Shown here: positions 10,801 through 22,446 of the stretch, piece by piece | How positions within the stretch are numbered: the stretch's first letter is position 1 | Layout: each line of letters begins with the position of its first letter | From: Colletotrichum lupini | Taxonomy: Eukaryota > Ascomycota > Sordariomycetes > Glomerellales > Glomerellaceae | Reading direction: 5' to 3' | Length of the DNA: 64,000 bases | NCBI RefSeq assembly: GCF_023278565.1 | Contig: NC_064672.1 | Coordinates: 6,386,001 to 6,450,000 of the forward strand | Position numbers and translations under genes: made by a program | Notes under the pieces: generated by a model | What the model was told of the DNA's origin: nothing | What the model saw: the letters and a program-made list of their open reading frames with translations, nothing else | The model's database searches: none

Positions 10801-12600
10801 CCCGCTAGCCTCTCTTACTATATTTTAATATTCTTAATAAAAACGATAATTATTATTAACGTAGCCTTAATACTCGAACTAAGTATTACTTACTTAGTTA
10901 GTAATATCTAATCTAACTATGCGTTTTCTATATTAAAAAAGCCTATTTCTTATATTTAGGCTTTTTAATTTTAACTACTTCTTTTAAACAAAACAAGGGA
11001 ACTTAGTTATATTAATAATACGTTTAACGAGCGGATGATTAAATTAGTAATTATATTTATTATAAGGGATTACTAATATATTTATTACGAGGGCTACTAC
11101 TTAGTAATAGTAAATTTATATATAATAAGCGTATTTTTATATTAAGAAGTAATTAAAAGCGCATAGAAATATATATAATTTATTACGCCCTAACTAAGCT
11201 AGCCAGGGCTCATATAATTATTTATATATTTTCTATTTTTATTTAAATTCTTACTTCTTAAAAGCTTATATAAGTTATTCAAGGATAATATAGGACACTT
11301 TATATAAAATAAATGCCGCTTTTATAACTAAACTCATATATAAGCTAACTAGTTTTAACTTAACTAATTATAAAGAACTAATAAGTAATAAATAGCCTCT
11401 TTAGCTACTTAATTTCGGACCCTTTACTCTATATTAATATACTTAATTATAATATATATAAAAATATTAAATAATCTAGTTTTTATAGTAATCTATCTAG
11501 CTATACCCGCGGTCGCTAGGGATAATAACCTAGCTTATAAATAAATAATAGTAATAAATTACTATGTTTATATTTCTATATAAAACAAAGCCGCTTTAAT
11601 AATTAGCTAAACGAACGTATAATCTAAAAGAAAAACCGGGATCTATATAATAACTCGACTAGAGCTAGGGGAATTGTTAGTACTACTAAATACGAACGAG
11701 AGTATAATTATAATAATTATAATAAAGGGTATTATAATTATAGATATAGAGAGAAAGAAGCTTATAAATATAGCCGTTATTAATATATTTACTAAAGGGG
11801 CTTTTAATATTATAATTATAGCACTTATACTAAGAGTAACGTATATAAATAGGATTAGGAAGTATACGCCCTATAATTATTATATAATTATAATAGCTAT
11901 AGTATATTAATTTATTTCGATACTTTAAATCTATTCTTTTATAAAAAGGCGGGGAACTTTATATTTATTAATAATAAAAGATTTTATTTTATTAGTAAAA
12001 AGTATCGTATAAAGAGCACGCGTTTTGCTCCGAGGACTAGTTTAAGGACGGTAGTTATATATATTATAATAGTATAAATACCTAAACGTTATATAAAACC
12101 CGCCTCTAGCTAAGCTTAGAACGACCCTTTTTTATATATTAATAGCTAAGGATACTAAGTATTTATAATTTATTTTCTATAACTTAATTAAAATTATAAA
12201 GACCAATTTATTTATTATTTTAAACGCCTTTTTATAGCTTTTAGTATAGATTCTTATTATAAGAAAAGTAGCTACCTAATTAATATTACGATATAAAGAG
12301 TTATTAAGCTCTATTTATTAAATTAGAAATAGAATATACCCGCGACTCTAATATCTATAATAACCGCTAATAATAAATAAATCGACCGTTCGGCCGCTAA
12401 TTAGTAAGTTATTATAATAATAATCTCTCTTTATTTTATAAAAGTTAAGTTAAATTAGCTAACCTTTATTATTACTAAAGGCGTACGATTCGGCTCTTAT
12501 TTTTATAATACTATATAGATATTAAAGCTCATAGTTACGCTTATATTATATATTACTCTTTAAAAGCGGATCTTCTTTTTATTAAAGAAAATAAAACTTA
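10801..12600 (+). pseudogene. Degraded coding remnant, family unknown
   Basis: In the first forward frame the core 10981-11910 (310 codons) contains only about ten stops, all TAA or TAG, while at least one of the other frames is dense with stops on most lines compared. The core includes a 78-codon intact frame at 11674-11910, rich in Ile codons (ATA), many of which were probably ACA or ATG before RIP. Stop density rises after 11910, so the downstream limit is soft. The predicted product has hydrophobic stretches and basic patches but no motif I can name. Upstream and downstream neighbours are degraded repeats, so a transposon origin is likely but unproven. Confidence 0.35.
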
Positions 12601-15094
12601 TTAAAGATCGCTATAGCGACTCGTTTATAAAGTATATTATAAGAAATATATAGAGCAAATACGATATATAAAAGCGTATAGAAAAGTAAGCTCTAGGCCG
12701 TAATTAAAAGCGTTTATATATAGCTTTTAATAATAACGTCTCTCTCTTTACCCTAAGTTAGAGGTAATATATAATATAATAAGAGCTATATTTAATAATT
12801 ACGAGAGAGCTTAAGATTTATATATAACTTTAAGAGAACTAAGCTCGATACTAAATATATAATAATAGGTACTTAAATTAATTATTTATTATTTTTATCT
12901 ACTTATTATAATAGAAGCTATATATACTATATATATATCGAAATATATAGTATATATATTATATCCTAAGAATAGTTTTAAATATTATTAATATTTTATA
13001 TTTTAGTTATAAGAGGAGTTTAAATATCTATAGTCTTAGAAATTATAATATTTAAGAAATATTAGAAATCCTTAGTATTAAGCGAAGTACCTCGCGACTT
13101 ATAATATAGCTTATAATATAACTTCGTTTTTAATCTTATTTAATATTATAAATACTATATAATAATATAAATAAGAAAAATAAAGTACTTACTAATCTTT
13201 TAATAATTTTAAGCTCGACTAGCGTTATTATATATATATTATAAAGAGGATACTTCTTAGTAATAGCTAAGAGGACGACTCCCGTAAACGTAGTCGTTTT
13301 TTATATTTATATATTTATTTATATACGGCTCGATTTAAGTAGTAAATTAAATCGGTATTAATTAGATTTCGTTACTATTAGAGCCGAAGTAAACTTCGTA
13401 ATAATATACGCTTATTTATACTTCTAGCCTATACTTATAAGATTTTAATCGTATATAGTAAGAGAAGTTAAAAGTAGCTAAGAAAATTTAAAAGTAATTA
13501 AAATTATATAACCTTAAGAAAAAGTAAGTTATAACTATACTTAAGGCTAAGAAAAATGTCTTATATTCTATAAATATAAATATATTATAAATCCGAAGCT
13601 AGTGCCCTTTAGTAACTAATATTATTAAATATTTATTATAATATCTTAAGTCGTCCGGGTCCTAAGCTACTTAGCTATTATATTTAATATTTTATATTAC
13701 GTTTTAAAGAAGTAATATATATACTAATTTATAAAAGAATAAACTTCTTTTTAACCGCGCGGCTTTTCAAATTTTTATATTAATTAGGGCCCGCTAATAA
13801 ACGAAAAATATAAAATAGTTACGTTTTATAAAACTATAACGGGCGATTAGAACTAATTAGTCCTTAACTTAAATTATTATATAATAAATTATAATAGTTC
13901 TTTAATAGCATAAGATAAGTAAGTTTATATTAAAGTTATTTTTATAAAATACTAATAACTATAAGTAAATCCTTTTTCTTATTTACCGGTCCCTACTTAT
14001 TAAATAATATAATGAAATCGTAGGCTAATTATAAGTATAATACGCAAAACGACGATAGTAACGAGCGTTATATTAATTATAAAATAGACCTTAATAAAAC
14101 GTACGCCCTAATATACTATTATAAGCGACTAATATATCTTAGATCTAGTAGTTAGTAATAATAATAATACTCTATTTTATAGTTAATAACCCTATAAGGG
14201 GCTTATACTTAGCTAAGGGTAAGTTAGCTAATCTAGCTTAGGTATAATAAACTAAGGTAATAGTAAAACGTTATTAATATATTTAAATCGGTTATTCTTA
14301 TTTTAATAATAATACCCTTAGTACGGGCCTTAGTAAAGCGTATACTATTTTATAATTATTAATAAGTAATAATAAATATACGTAGATATTTCATAAGTTT
14401 AATAAAGCGCTCGAGAGGGTAGACTAAAAGCGCCTACTTAGGCTAGGTATTATAATATAGCTATTACGAATACTCGTCCTTACCTTAGCCTTACTAAAGT
14501 ATTTATCCTATAAATATAAATAATTCGTAATTATAATATTAAACGGTTACTAATATATAATCTCTTACTATCTATCTCTTTATTAATATAGTAATATATT
14601 GCTCTTATATTATATATTTAATTAATTATATTAATTGCTACTTATATATTTATAATATAACTAGGTATTACTTTAATTTAATAAGCACGGTTATAAAAGC
14701 TTTTTATATTAATATTAATATTTAGTAGTCGGTCTCTCGAGTCGAAATAATATAATAAAGGGTAAAAACCGATCTACGTTCTAAATAAATACCTTAGAGA
14801 TTAACCTTATTTTAATAATATAATGAAAAAGGTCCTAGTTTAATATAGTATAGAGATTATAAATATTTAATAAAACGCTTATATATCCTATTATATATAT
14901 TTTACTAGAAAAAGGCTCGGATCGTAACCTTTATAAATTAAGTTATAAACTAGCCGTATTGAACGCTAGAAGCTACTTATATAAGCTATTTAGTCCTTTA
15001 AAATTATACATATTTTACTAAAAATATATATTATCCCAAGAAGGTTCTTATAAAATTAATGTATTTTTAGGACTTTTTTTATTATCCGTTTAAG
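12601..15094. other. RIP-degraded DNA with an AT hairpin
   Basis: TA-rich, no intact frame. It contains the inverted repeat at 12919-12958 and ends at the diverged relative of the copy A/B 5' region. Confidence 0.5.
12919..12958. repeat. 16-bp inverted repeat (AT hairpin)
   Basis: Arms 12919-12934 and 12943-12958 are perfect complements (tatatatactatatat type) around an 8-nt loop. In sequence this rich in TA such a palindrome may be chance, and no function is implied. Confidence 0.5.
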
Positions 15095-15270
15095 CCTTAT
15101 ATTTCTGGGCGTAAAATATTAACCTCGTCGGGATTAGGCTTTCGAAAGAAATTATATAATACGATATATTTTTTAAGTTTATAATATGCGTAATATATAC
15201 TAAGTATATACTTAACTTAATAAAGTAATATAGTTATAAAACTGCGATATAACGCGGGATCTTAGTAAAG
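15095..15270 (+). pseudogene. Diverged relative of the copy A/B 5' region
   Basis: About 170 bp align with the first 200 bp of copies A and B: gaaattat..aata.gata, then taatatgcgtaatatat, then cttaactt. The similarity is clearer in translation. Positions of Ile, Leu, Glu-Ile, Tyr, Leu-Phe, Lys and Leu-Asn recur in the pattern I.L..EI..Y.TLF....., followed by a K..LN block. The rest of the element is not detectable here and no target duplication was found. It is an older, truncated or independently diverged family member, showing that the 5' part encodes something conserved. Confidence 0.5.
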
Positions 15271-17461
15271 TTATTTTTATAAAACGGTACCGAAGGTCCG
15301 TAAAGCTTTTATTTTCTATAATACATTAGCGTTTAGAAACAAAAGTTAAGTTAGTTTGCAAAGCTAATATTAATAAAAGACTATTTCTCTTATTACTTTT
15401 TAATTCTTTAGTTTTTAAACATATATTTAATTACTACGAAGTTTATTGCCCTATAAGTCCTTTAACCTAGCCTCGTATAATAATATATAATGGCTAATAT
15501 ATCCCCTCCCTACCTTACTTATTTTAAAATTTTATAGTTAACTTTTTATTTATAATATATATTACGGTATTATCTTATACTAAGTAGTAGATACGTAGTA
15601 CCCTAAATTTAAAAATAAATACGCTAAGCTATATTACGAGTTTTAATAAACTAAGCGCGCTATAACTAATATTTAAATTTCGCTATACTATTAGTTAAGT
15701 ATATTTAATATACTAACTTATTTTTTTATAAGCTAATTATATCCGCTATCTACTTAAGAGTATAAACCCCGCGGGAAATTAAAAATACGTTAATAAGAAT
15801 TACTCTTTCTTAAGACTTAATTATAAGCGAATATTTTATAATAAATTTTAAAACTATATTTATAAAAAAAATATATAAGAGGCTAGACTTATATAGTTTA
15901 GTCCGGGCTATTACCCGTATTTTACTTCTTTATATTATATAAACCCCGCGTAGGTCCTATTTAATAATTTATTTTTATAAATACTCCGCTTATATAATCT
16001 CTCTCCCTTAACTAAGGGTTAATATATATACTAAAGAATTATACCTCCGTAGCTTTATAAAAAGCGGGTTCTTATTACTTAAAATAGTACTAATCAAGGT
16101 TTTATTATAGATTATTCGTACGCGCCTTCTTTCGAGTTCGTATATTAATTATTTAAAAAAAAGCGGCCTATGGCCGGTCTTAAAGCTAAGTAATATCCTA
16201 AAATATATTATACTTTATAACTCTAATACTACCCGCACCATTATATTATTAAGTATTGATAAAATAAGTATAGACTTTAATACCCCCTTCTAAATATACT
16301 TAACTCCTAAAGCTATAAAAACTATTATAAATATTATTATAACTTATTACTTATATATATATCGTATACTTAAATCGTAGGCTCTTATTTAGTAATACCC
16401 TCTAGATTAAAAAACTTATTAAGAGCACTAATCCGGATATATTAATATATAATCCGTAAATACCTCGTAAGCTATATATATACGTATTTATAATCTTAAA
16501 TCGTAGCTTAGCGTCGTTAGTTATAATAAATAGGGTAGAAATAGTATAAGTACCCGTATACGTACTTACGGGGGCTAAGCTATCGTCCTCTAACTTACGT
16601 AGTATTATATTTTAAAAAGTAGATTTACTAACGCTTACTCCGATTATTATACTAAACTATTAAAGAAAGGTATATATTATTATAATAATTACTTCGTTAC
16701 TTTTATTATAAAGAGCGTATAATACTATATTCTGCGTATTTAAAATAAAGCTATAACTAAAATTAAAAAGGACGAGCGTCGGCGCCTATACTTTAGTTAG
16801 CGTCTCGACGTCCTATAATATTATTAGCCTAGAGGTAATAGTAACTAAAGTCTAGCTAGCTTAGATCGGCTATTAATAATTATTAAATACTATAATAAGT
16901 TAATTAATAATAATAAATACTAATACTAACGTAAATATAATAAGGAAGAGTACGACGCTAGTTTAAACCGGAGTAAACCCCTTAATATTTATAAAGTATA
17001 AGGGTATATAATATAGCTATTTATATATTTATAATTACTATTAGCGTATTATATTGCGCGCTTAGTATTATATTACTCTCATTATAAAGCCTTAAATAGC
17101 GCTATAAATATATATTATAATAAAGCTAGTAATTTAAAAAAGTCGGCGTTATAAAAATAGGGATATTATAAAATATAACTCGTAAATAATAATTAGCACT
17201 ATATTAACTACCCTAAGTAATAATAATATAAGAGTACTAGCGCTACCCTAACTATAATATAAACCTCCTTAAAAAACGGCTATTAATAATAAAGTAGCCG
17301 AGCTAATAAATATAGCGTTTTCTAGCTAGTTTATATCCTCGAGTTTTTTATATATTTTATTAGCTAAAAACGTAATATTAACGGGCTAGGGTATAAGAAT
17401 AAGTCTAGTTATATAAAATAAGAATATAATATAAAAAATCTAATACTAAGTTATATACTAA
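15271..17461. other. RIP-degraded DNA
   Basis: TA-rich, no recognisable element. Around 16771-17090 a forward frame with arginine-rich segments (DERRRL...) has somewhat fewer stops, but I could not separate it from background. Confidence 0.45.
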
Positions 17462-18110
17462 GTAATAACGCTACTTAGTATAGGACTAGTATAGTTACCT
17501 AATGCTTATACTACTTACTTAAAAGTAAACGGCGTAGTTAGTAAAAAAAAGAACGAGCTTAAGAGGGAGGGTTTTTATATTATACTATATTACGTAAGTC
17601 GGACTAGTAAAGGGATAAAGTTAGTAAAAATTAATAAGTATAAGACGATAATACTAGTACTACCGATACTTTAAAGAGACCGCCTTATTAATATTGAGTT
17701 AATAGAACGCAATATGTAATAAAAGACCGTACTTAAAATAAAAAAAGTAACTAAGATAATTAGGCATAGCCGTTAACTAAATATATAGCTTAGATCTATT
17801 ATAAATAATATTAGTATAGCGTTAATTAGGAAGTACGCCGTACTTATTTAAAAACCGTCGTACGTACTAAGCTCGAGGTCTATAATAATAACCTATAACT
17901 ATAAGTATACTAAGGATAGGAAGTATTTAAAAAAATATCGAACTTATAAAAAAGTTATAATAATATAGGTATTAAGGGTAACTATAAGTAATAATAAGAC
18001 GGCCGTTATTATAATAATAAAATAATATCGTAAGGGCTTTTATTAAGCTAGGTTTTAGCTAAGGGCATCCTCTCCTAGCTCTTTAAAATAAACGCTCTAT
18101 AAATAATAAA
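17462..18110 (+). pseudogene. Degraded coding remnant, family unknown
   Basis: About 210 codons with roughly eleven TAA/TAG and no TGA, including about 60 consecutive sense codons (through NGVVSKKKNELKREGF). The inferred product is basic, rich in Lys and Ile. Nothing in it matches a family I know. It could be part of an old transposon open reading frame. The 5' and 3' limits are where the stop density returns to background. Confidence 0.3.
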
Positions 18111-20462
18111 CGTACGGAAGTATATTAAAAAATAAAAATAGAGGATTATATAAGAAATATAAGTAAAAAATAACGTAAACTTATTAAAACGTAAATTTTA
18201 AGTTAAATTTAAAGGGCCTTTACCCTTGTATAATAAAAAGTAGTATTAAAGTACTTATCTAAAAATAGAGACCGATAAGCGGTAGTAGAGGCGCTTTTAG
18301 TATTTAAATATTAAACCTATTTATAATAAATAGCTTATATATAATTATTACGAGGAGTTAAATAAAAGCCTATTTATATTATAAATAAATAAGAAAAGCC
18401 GCTCTTAGTTATAAAACGGTAATATTTAATAACTTTAAGAATGCTTTTAGCGTAAGGCTTTAATAATAAATTCTAAATATAAGTTAAATAGCTAGAATAT
18501 ATAAGGCTTAATACGAAATTTAAATAGCTAGCCGAAGCTTCGTCGCGCTATATATTATTAATATAAACGATTATAAAATCTTCCGTCGTCTTACTATATA
18601 CCCTTTTACTTCTATAATATTAAAAATACTATAATACGCTTTATAAGTTATTTAAAAGCGTTACCCGCTCGCCTCTTTTTAAGACTTAGGGGAGGTAATT
18701 TTAAAATACCCGCTATAAAAAGCCTTTAAGTAAACCGAAGTATTATTATATATTATAAGTAAATAGATTTATTTGGTAAAAATCGTAGCCGATTTTATTA
18801 ATACCCTAGAATAAAGAGCATTGTTATCGTTACGACTTTTTACTAGAGGTAAGTAAGTAGACGTTAATATAATTACAAAGTATTTTCGCTTATTATAGCC
18901 GGCTTATCCGTCTTTCTATTTTAGTAATTTAGTAATCTTTATATTTAACGATATAGAAATAGCTACGAGGCTTTATAGGACTTTTAATATTACTACGCTT
19001 ATTTTATATAATTACGACGGGGCGTAGTTCGCGGCTATTATTTATATAGATTATATATAGCTATACGGAGTATAAACTAAAAATAGCTCGAAATTAAAGT
19101 AATAAGCCTAAGCCTTATTTCCTAGTTATACGGTTTATTTCTCTAAGCTACTCGTTACGATACTAAATAAGGATACCGGAGTATTAATATTACTAAGCTT
19201 ATAAATATTAACTAGCGGGGGTATGCTTATACTATATACCGACGCCGCTTTTTTATAAAATTTACGAGTACGAATATACGTAGAGCTTTTAGCTTAAAAT
19301 CTAGATTTTAAAGACTTTAATATTTCCGAGCAGCTTTAGTAAATATAACTAAAACACTCTACTTTTTTTAATAAAGCGTTTATATATAAAGAAACTTCGC
19401 TATTACTAGTTAGCTTAACTTTTATAGCTAATATAAGGAGTAATATCGGTCTATTTATATTTAGTACCTCTCCCTTACTATTTTAGCTATTTTTATTTAT
19501 TAAAAAAGGGCCCCCTTTAATAAAATAAGGCTTAAGTAAGACTACTTATACGTTACTTAAAGATCTATATAGTTTATTATTATTTTCGTATATAGTTAGC
19601 CCCTTTTTTAAAGTAACTAAACTACGTAGTAATTTTATTTTTAGTATAAGAACTTATCGGACTTTATATTTAATATTACCTCTTATATTACCCTCTATAC
19701 TGCCCTTTATATTAAAGGAATATAGGACTATTCTTAGTATACTTAGCGAGGCCGTAGCCTTTTATTAAAGCTCTTACTTATTAAAAAATACCGAACTAAT
19801 AATAATATAATTAACTATTAAGAGCGGCTTTAAGAGCGAGTTTTATTATTATTATATTAGTTTACTATTTTATAAAGAGATAGCCTACTTTAGTAGTAAT
19901 TATAAAGTCGCCCTATATCTAAAAATTAGTATTACTAAGCGTAAGATTAGAAAAATAAAGTATTATTAATCGGACTTTTAAATTTAGTATAATATTTATA
20001 ATTTATACCATAACTAGGGGCCGGATCGATTTATACTTCTTTATACGCTACTAAAGGGATTTTAAGTAAAGTAAGGAAATAAAATAGAGTAATAAGTATA
20101 ACTTAAAAAAGTTTATAAACGGCTTAAAAATAATTATAACCCCCTATTAAAATATCTAAACGTTACTAAAGAGCTATATACTACTTTAGTTTATATAAAA
20201 CTCTTATATAAAAGATTAATAATTAATAATTACTACTTTAAGGTATATTAAATATTATTAGAGCCGGAGTTTACTACTTATATAAGCCTTAGTCCTTAAC
20301 TAATTATACTAATATTAAAGTAGGGAATCCGTTAATATGCGCTATATATTATTTATAAAACGCGCAAGTAGTAATAATAAAAGAAATAAGAAGTAAGAAG
20401 TTTATAAAATTTAGCGTAATTAACGTTTTATATATTTAGTTATAAACGTCCTATATATAGTA
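18111..20462. other. RIP-degraded DNA
   Basis: TA-rich, CA/TG-poor, without intact frames or recognisable terminal repeats. It ends at the first 328-bp inverted-end element. Confidence 0.5.
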
Positions 20463-20790
20463 TTAGTTATATATTACTTCCTCTTAGTAATATACCTTAT
20501 CTTTTTAAGCTTAACCTATATAAGCTAGGCCTATAGTCGTTCTTACTAAGTATATATAACTACGATTAGATATACGAGAATAACTATTATAAAAGCTAAC
20601 TATAGATACTTTAGAGTAGCTCTTAATTACGCGCTACCTATTATACTATTCTATACTATCCCGACCCTATATTTTAGTTTACTAACTAACTACTATAGCT
20701 ATTACTGAAAGTTTGCGGAGGCTAATTATAATAACTTCGGCTTCTTAAATATTAAGAATATTTACGAGAGAGGAAGTGACTTATAATTAA
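20463..20790 (+). mobile_element. 328-bp element with imperfect inverted ends, copy 1
   Basis: Homologous along its length to 33202-33529 in the same orientation and of the same length. The left end (ttagttatatattacttcctct) and the reverse complement of the right end (ttaattataagtcacttcctc) match imperfectly over about 24 bp. The shared interior includes ggcctatagtcgttctta and actacgattagatatacgag. There is no coding capacity. It is probably a MITE-like non-autonomous DNA element; a solo LTR is an alternative. No clear target duplication remains around this copy. Confidence 0.6.
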
Positions 20791-22446
20791 AACTATAGCT
20801 TAATTAAATTATATATAGTCTATATAGTACGGGTTTAGTACGTAACAAGCTATAAATTCCGGATCCTTTATCTATTTTATCCCTTTTTTAGCTACGTATA
20901 GTAATATAATAGCTATTTAAACCGGCTCTACTTCGCTACCCAAATAAAAAAGTAAAAAACGACTTTAATAGTATCCTAATTTATATATTAGCATATATTA
21001 AGAGCTTATTAGTGCTTTTTATAGTATTTAACGAAAGTTACTTAGTAAGATTTCTAAATATTAGTACGTCCCTAGAAGTCTATAAGTATATGCGGTAAAT
21101 ACTCCTTATATATAAAGATTTATAAACTACTCTAGGCCTTAATTATAAAGTAAATTAATATAGTCTTAATAAGTTTATATAATATATATATATACGTTCG
21201 TTATCTCTTAGACTTACGATTCGGCTTTAATTACTTATTATTTTCGTTCTTACGCCCCTTCTTTTAGTACTATAATTTTTACAATTATTATAGCCCTATA
21301 TATCGTTTTAATACTAGTTATACTCGTAATAACCGTTAGGATTTTATAAAATAAAGTAAACGAAAAGGAGGGAATAGTATAGATTTAAGTACGTAACTTA
21401 TTACGCTAATAATATAATATTAATAGTAATAAAGCTATATAAATAAATAAAGCGCTTTATCTAAGTCCCTAACTTAGTTAGGTCCATTATTATAGTAATA
21501 TAAAATACTATAGCCGGCGTAGTTATTATTATAGTTATATTAAATAAATCCTTAGTTATTATTAATTTACTATTTAATATATTAATAAGTATTAAATACG
21601 TATATATAGCCTTAGATTACGCCACGATTCTTAACTACGCTTTTTATTTAATATAAAACCTAGCCGCGTTTATCCTTTTATTTAAAAAGATTAAATAGCT
21701 ATAGAAGCTAATAAAGAAATACCTTAACCTAGAGACCGTTTTGTTTACTAAGCTCGGCTTAGTTTTAATATTAATTATACTACTACTAACTAATTTTAAG
21801 TTTAGGCTACTTCGCTTCGTATTACTAGGGCTAGACGTTATTACTATCGTCCTCTTTATAATAATAACAGCCTATATAGTCTCTTTATATAAAGTATTTT
21901 AAGTTATAGTAGGCCTATTTAGAGTTAAAGCGAGCAAAGGGGATATTTATAGCGCATTTATTATAAATTTATTATTATATTTAATTATAACTACGCTCGC
22001 TCTCGCGCAGACTATATTATAAAAAAGGGATCGAAATACTAAGGGGTTTCGGTATGTAATATACGGCTTTTTCTTTTAATTAAAGCGAGCGCTTTTTTTA
22101 TATAAAACTAAATAAAAAACGGTGGATAAGGGACGGAAGTAGCTATTTTAAATCGTATAGAGAGTTAAAATAACTAGTAAAATTTTAAGCGCTTAAAGCT
22201 TATTTTAAATAAGCTAAGTACTTCGTATTTAAAAAATTACGGCAGCATTTCTATTTATAAATAAATTTATTAAATATAATAATACTATTATAATATATAA
22301 TCCTAGTACCTCGGAAAATATCGTTTTAATTATCGTCCCGCGGCAATTCTTTATATATTATCTTATTGTTTATAGCCTATTTATAGGTATTAATATACCT
22401 ATATATAATTAATATAAGCGTCCGTAGTATTATATTCCTAAATATT
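20791..22446. other. RIP-degraded DNA
   Basis: TA-rich sequence with no recognisable feature, leading into the coding remnant that starts near 22447. Confidence 0.5.

Noticed and set aside
11674..11910. 78-codon intact open frame as a gene
   Set aside because: It is dominated by ATA isoleucine codons and begins on TTG. It is better read as the least damaged piece of a RIP-degraded larger frame than as a functional small gene.
8809..14823. Single TGA-free forward frame of about 2,000 codons, ending at TGA near 14824
   Set aside because: I found only about three TGA codons in any forward frame over these 6 kb, so a TGA-free frame is expected by chance. TAA/TAG density outside 10.8-12.6 kb was not clearly lower than in other frames.
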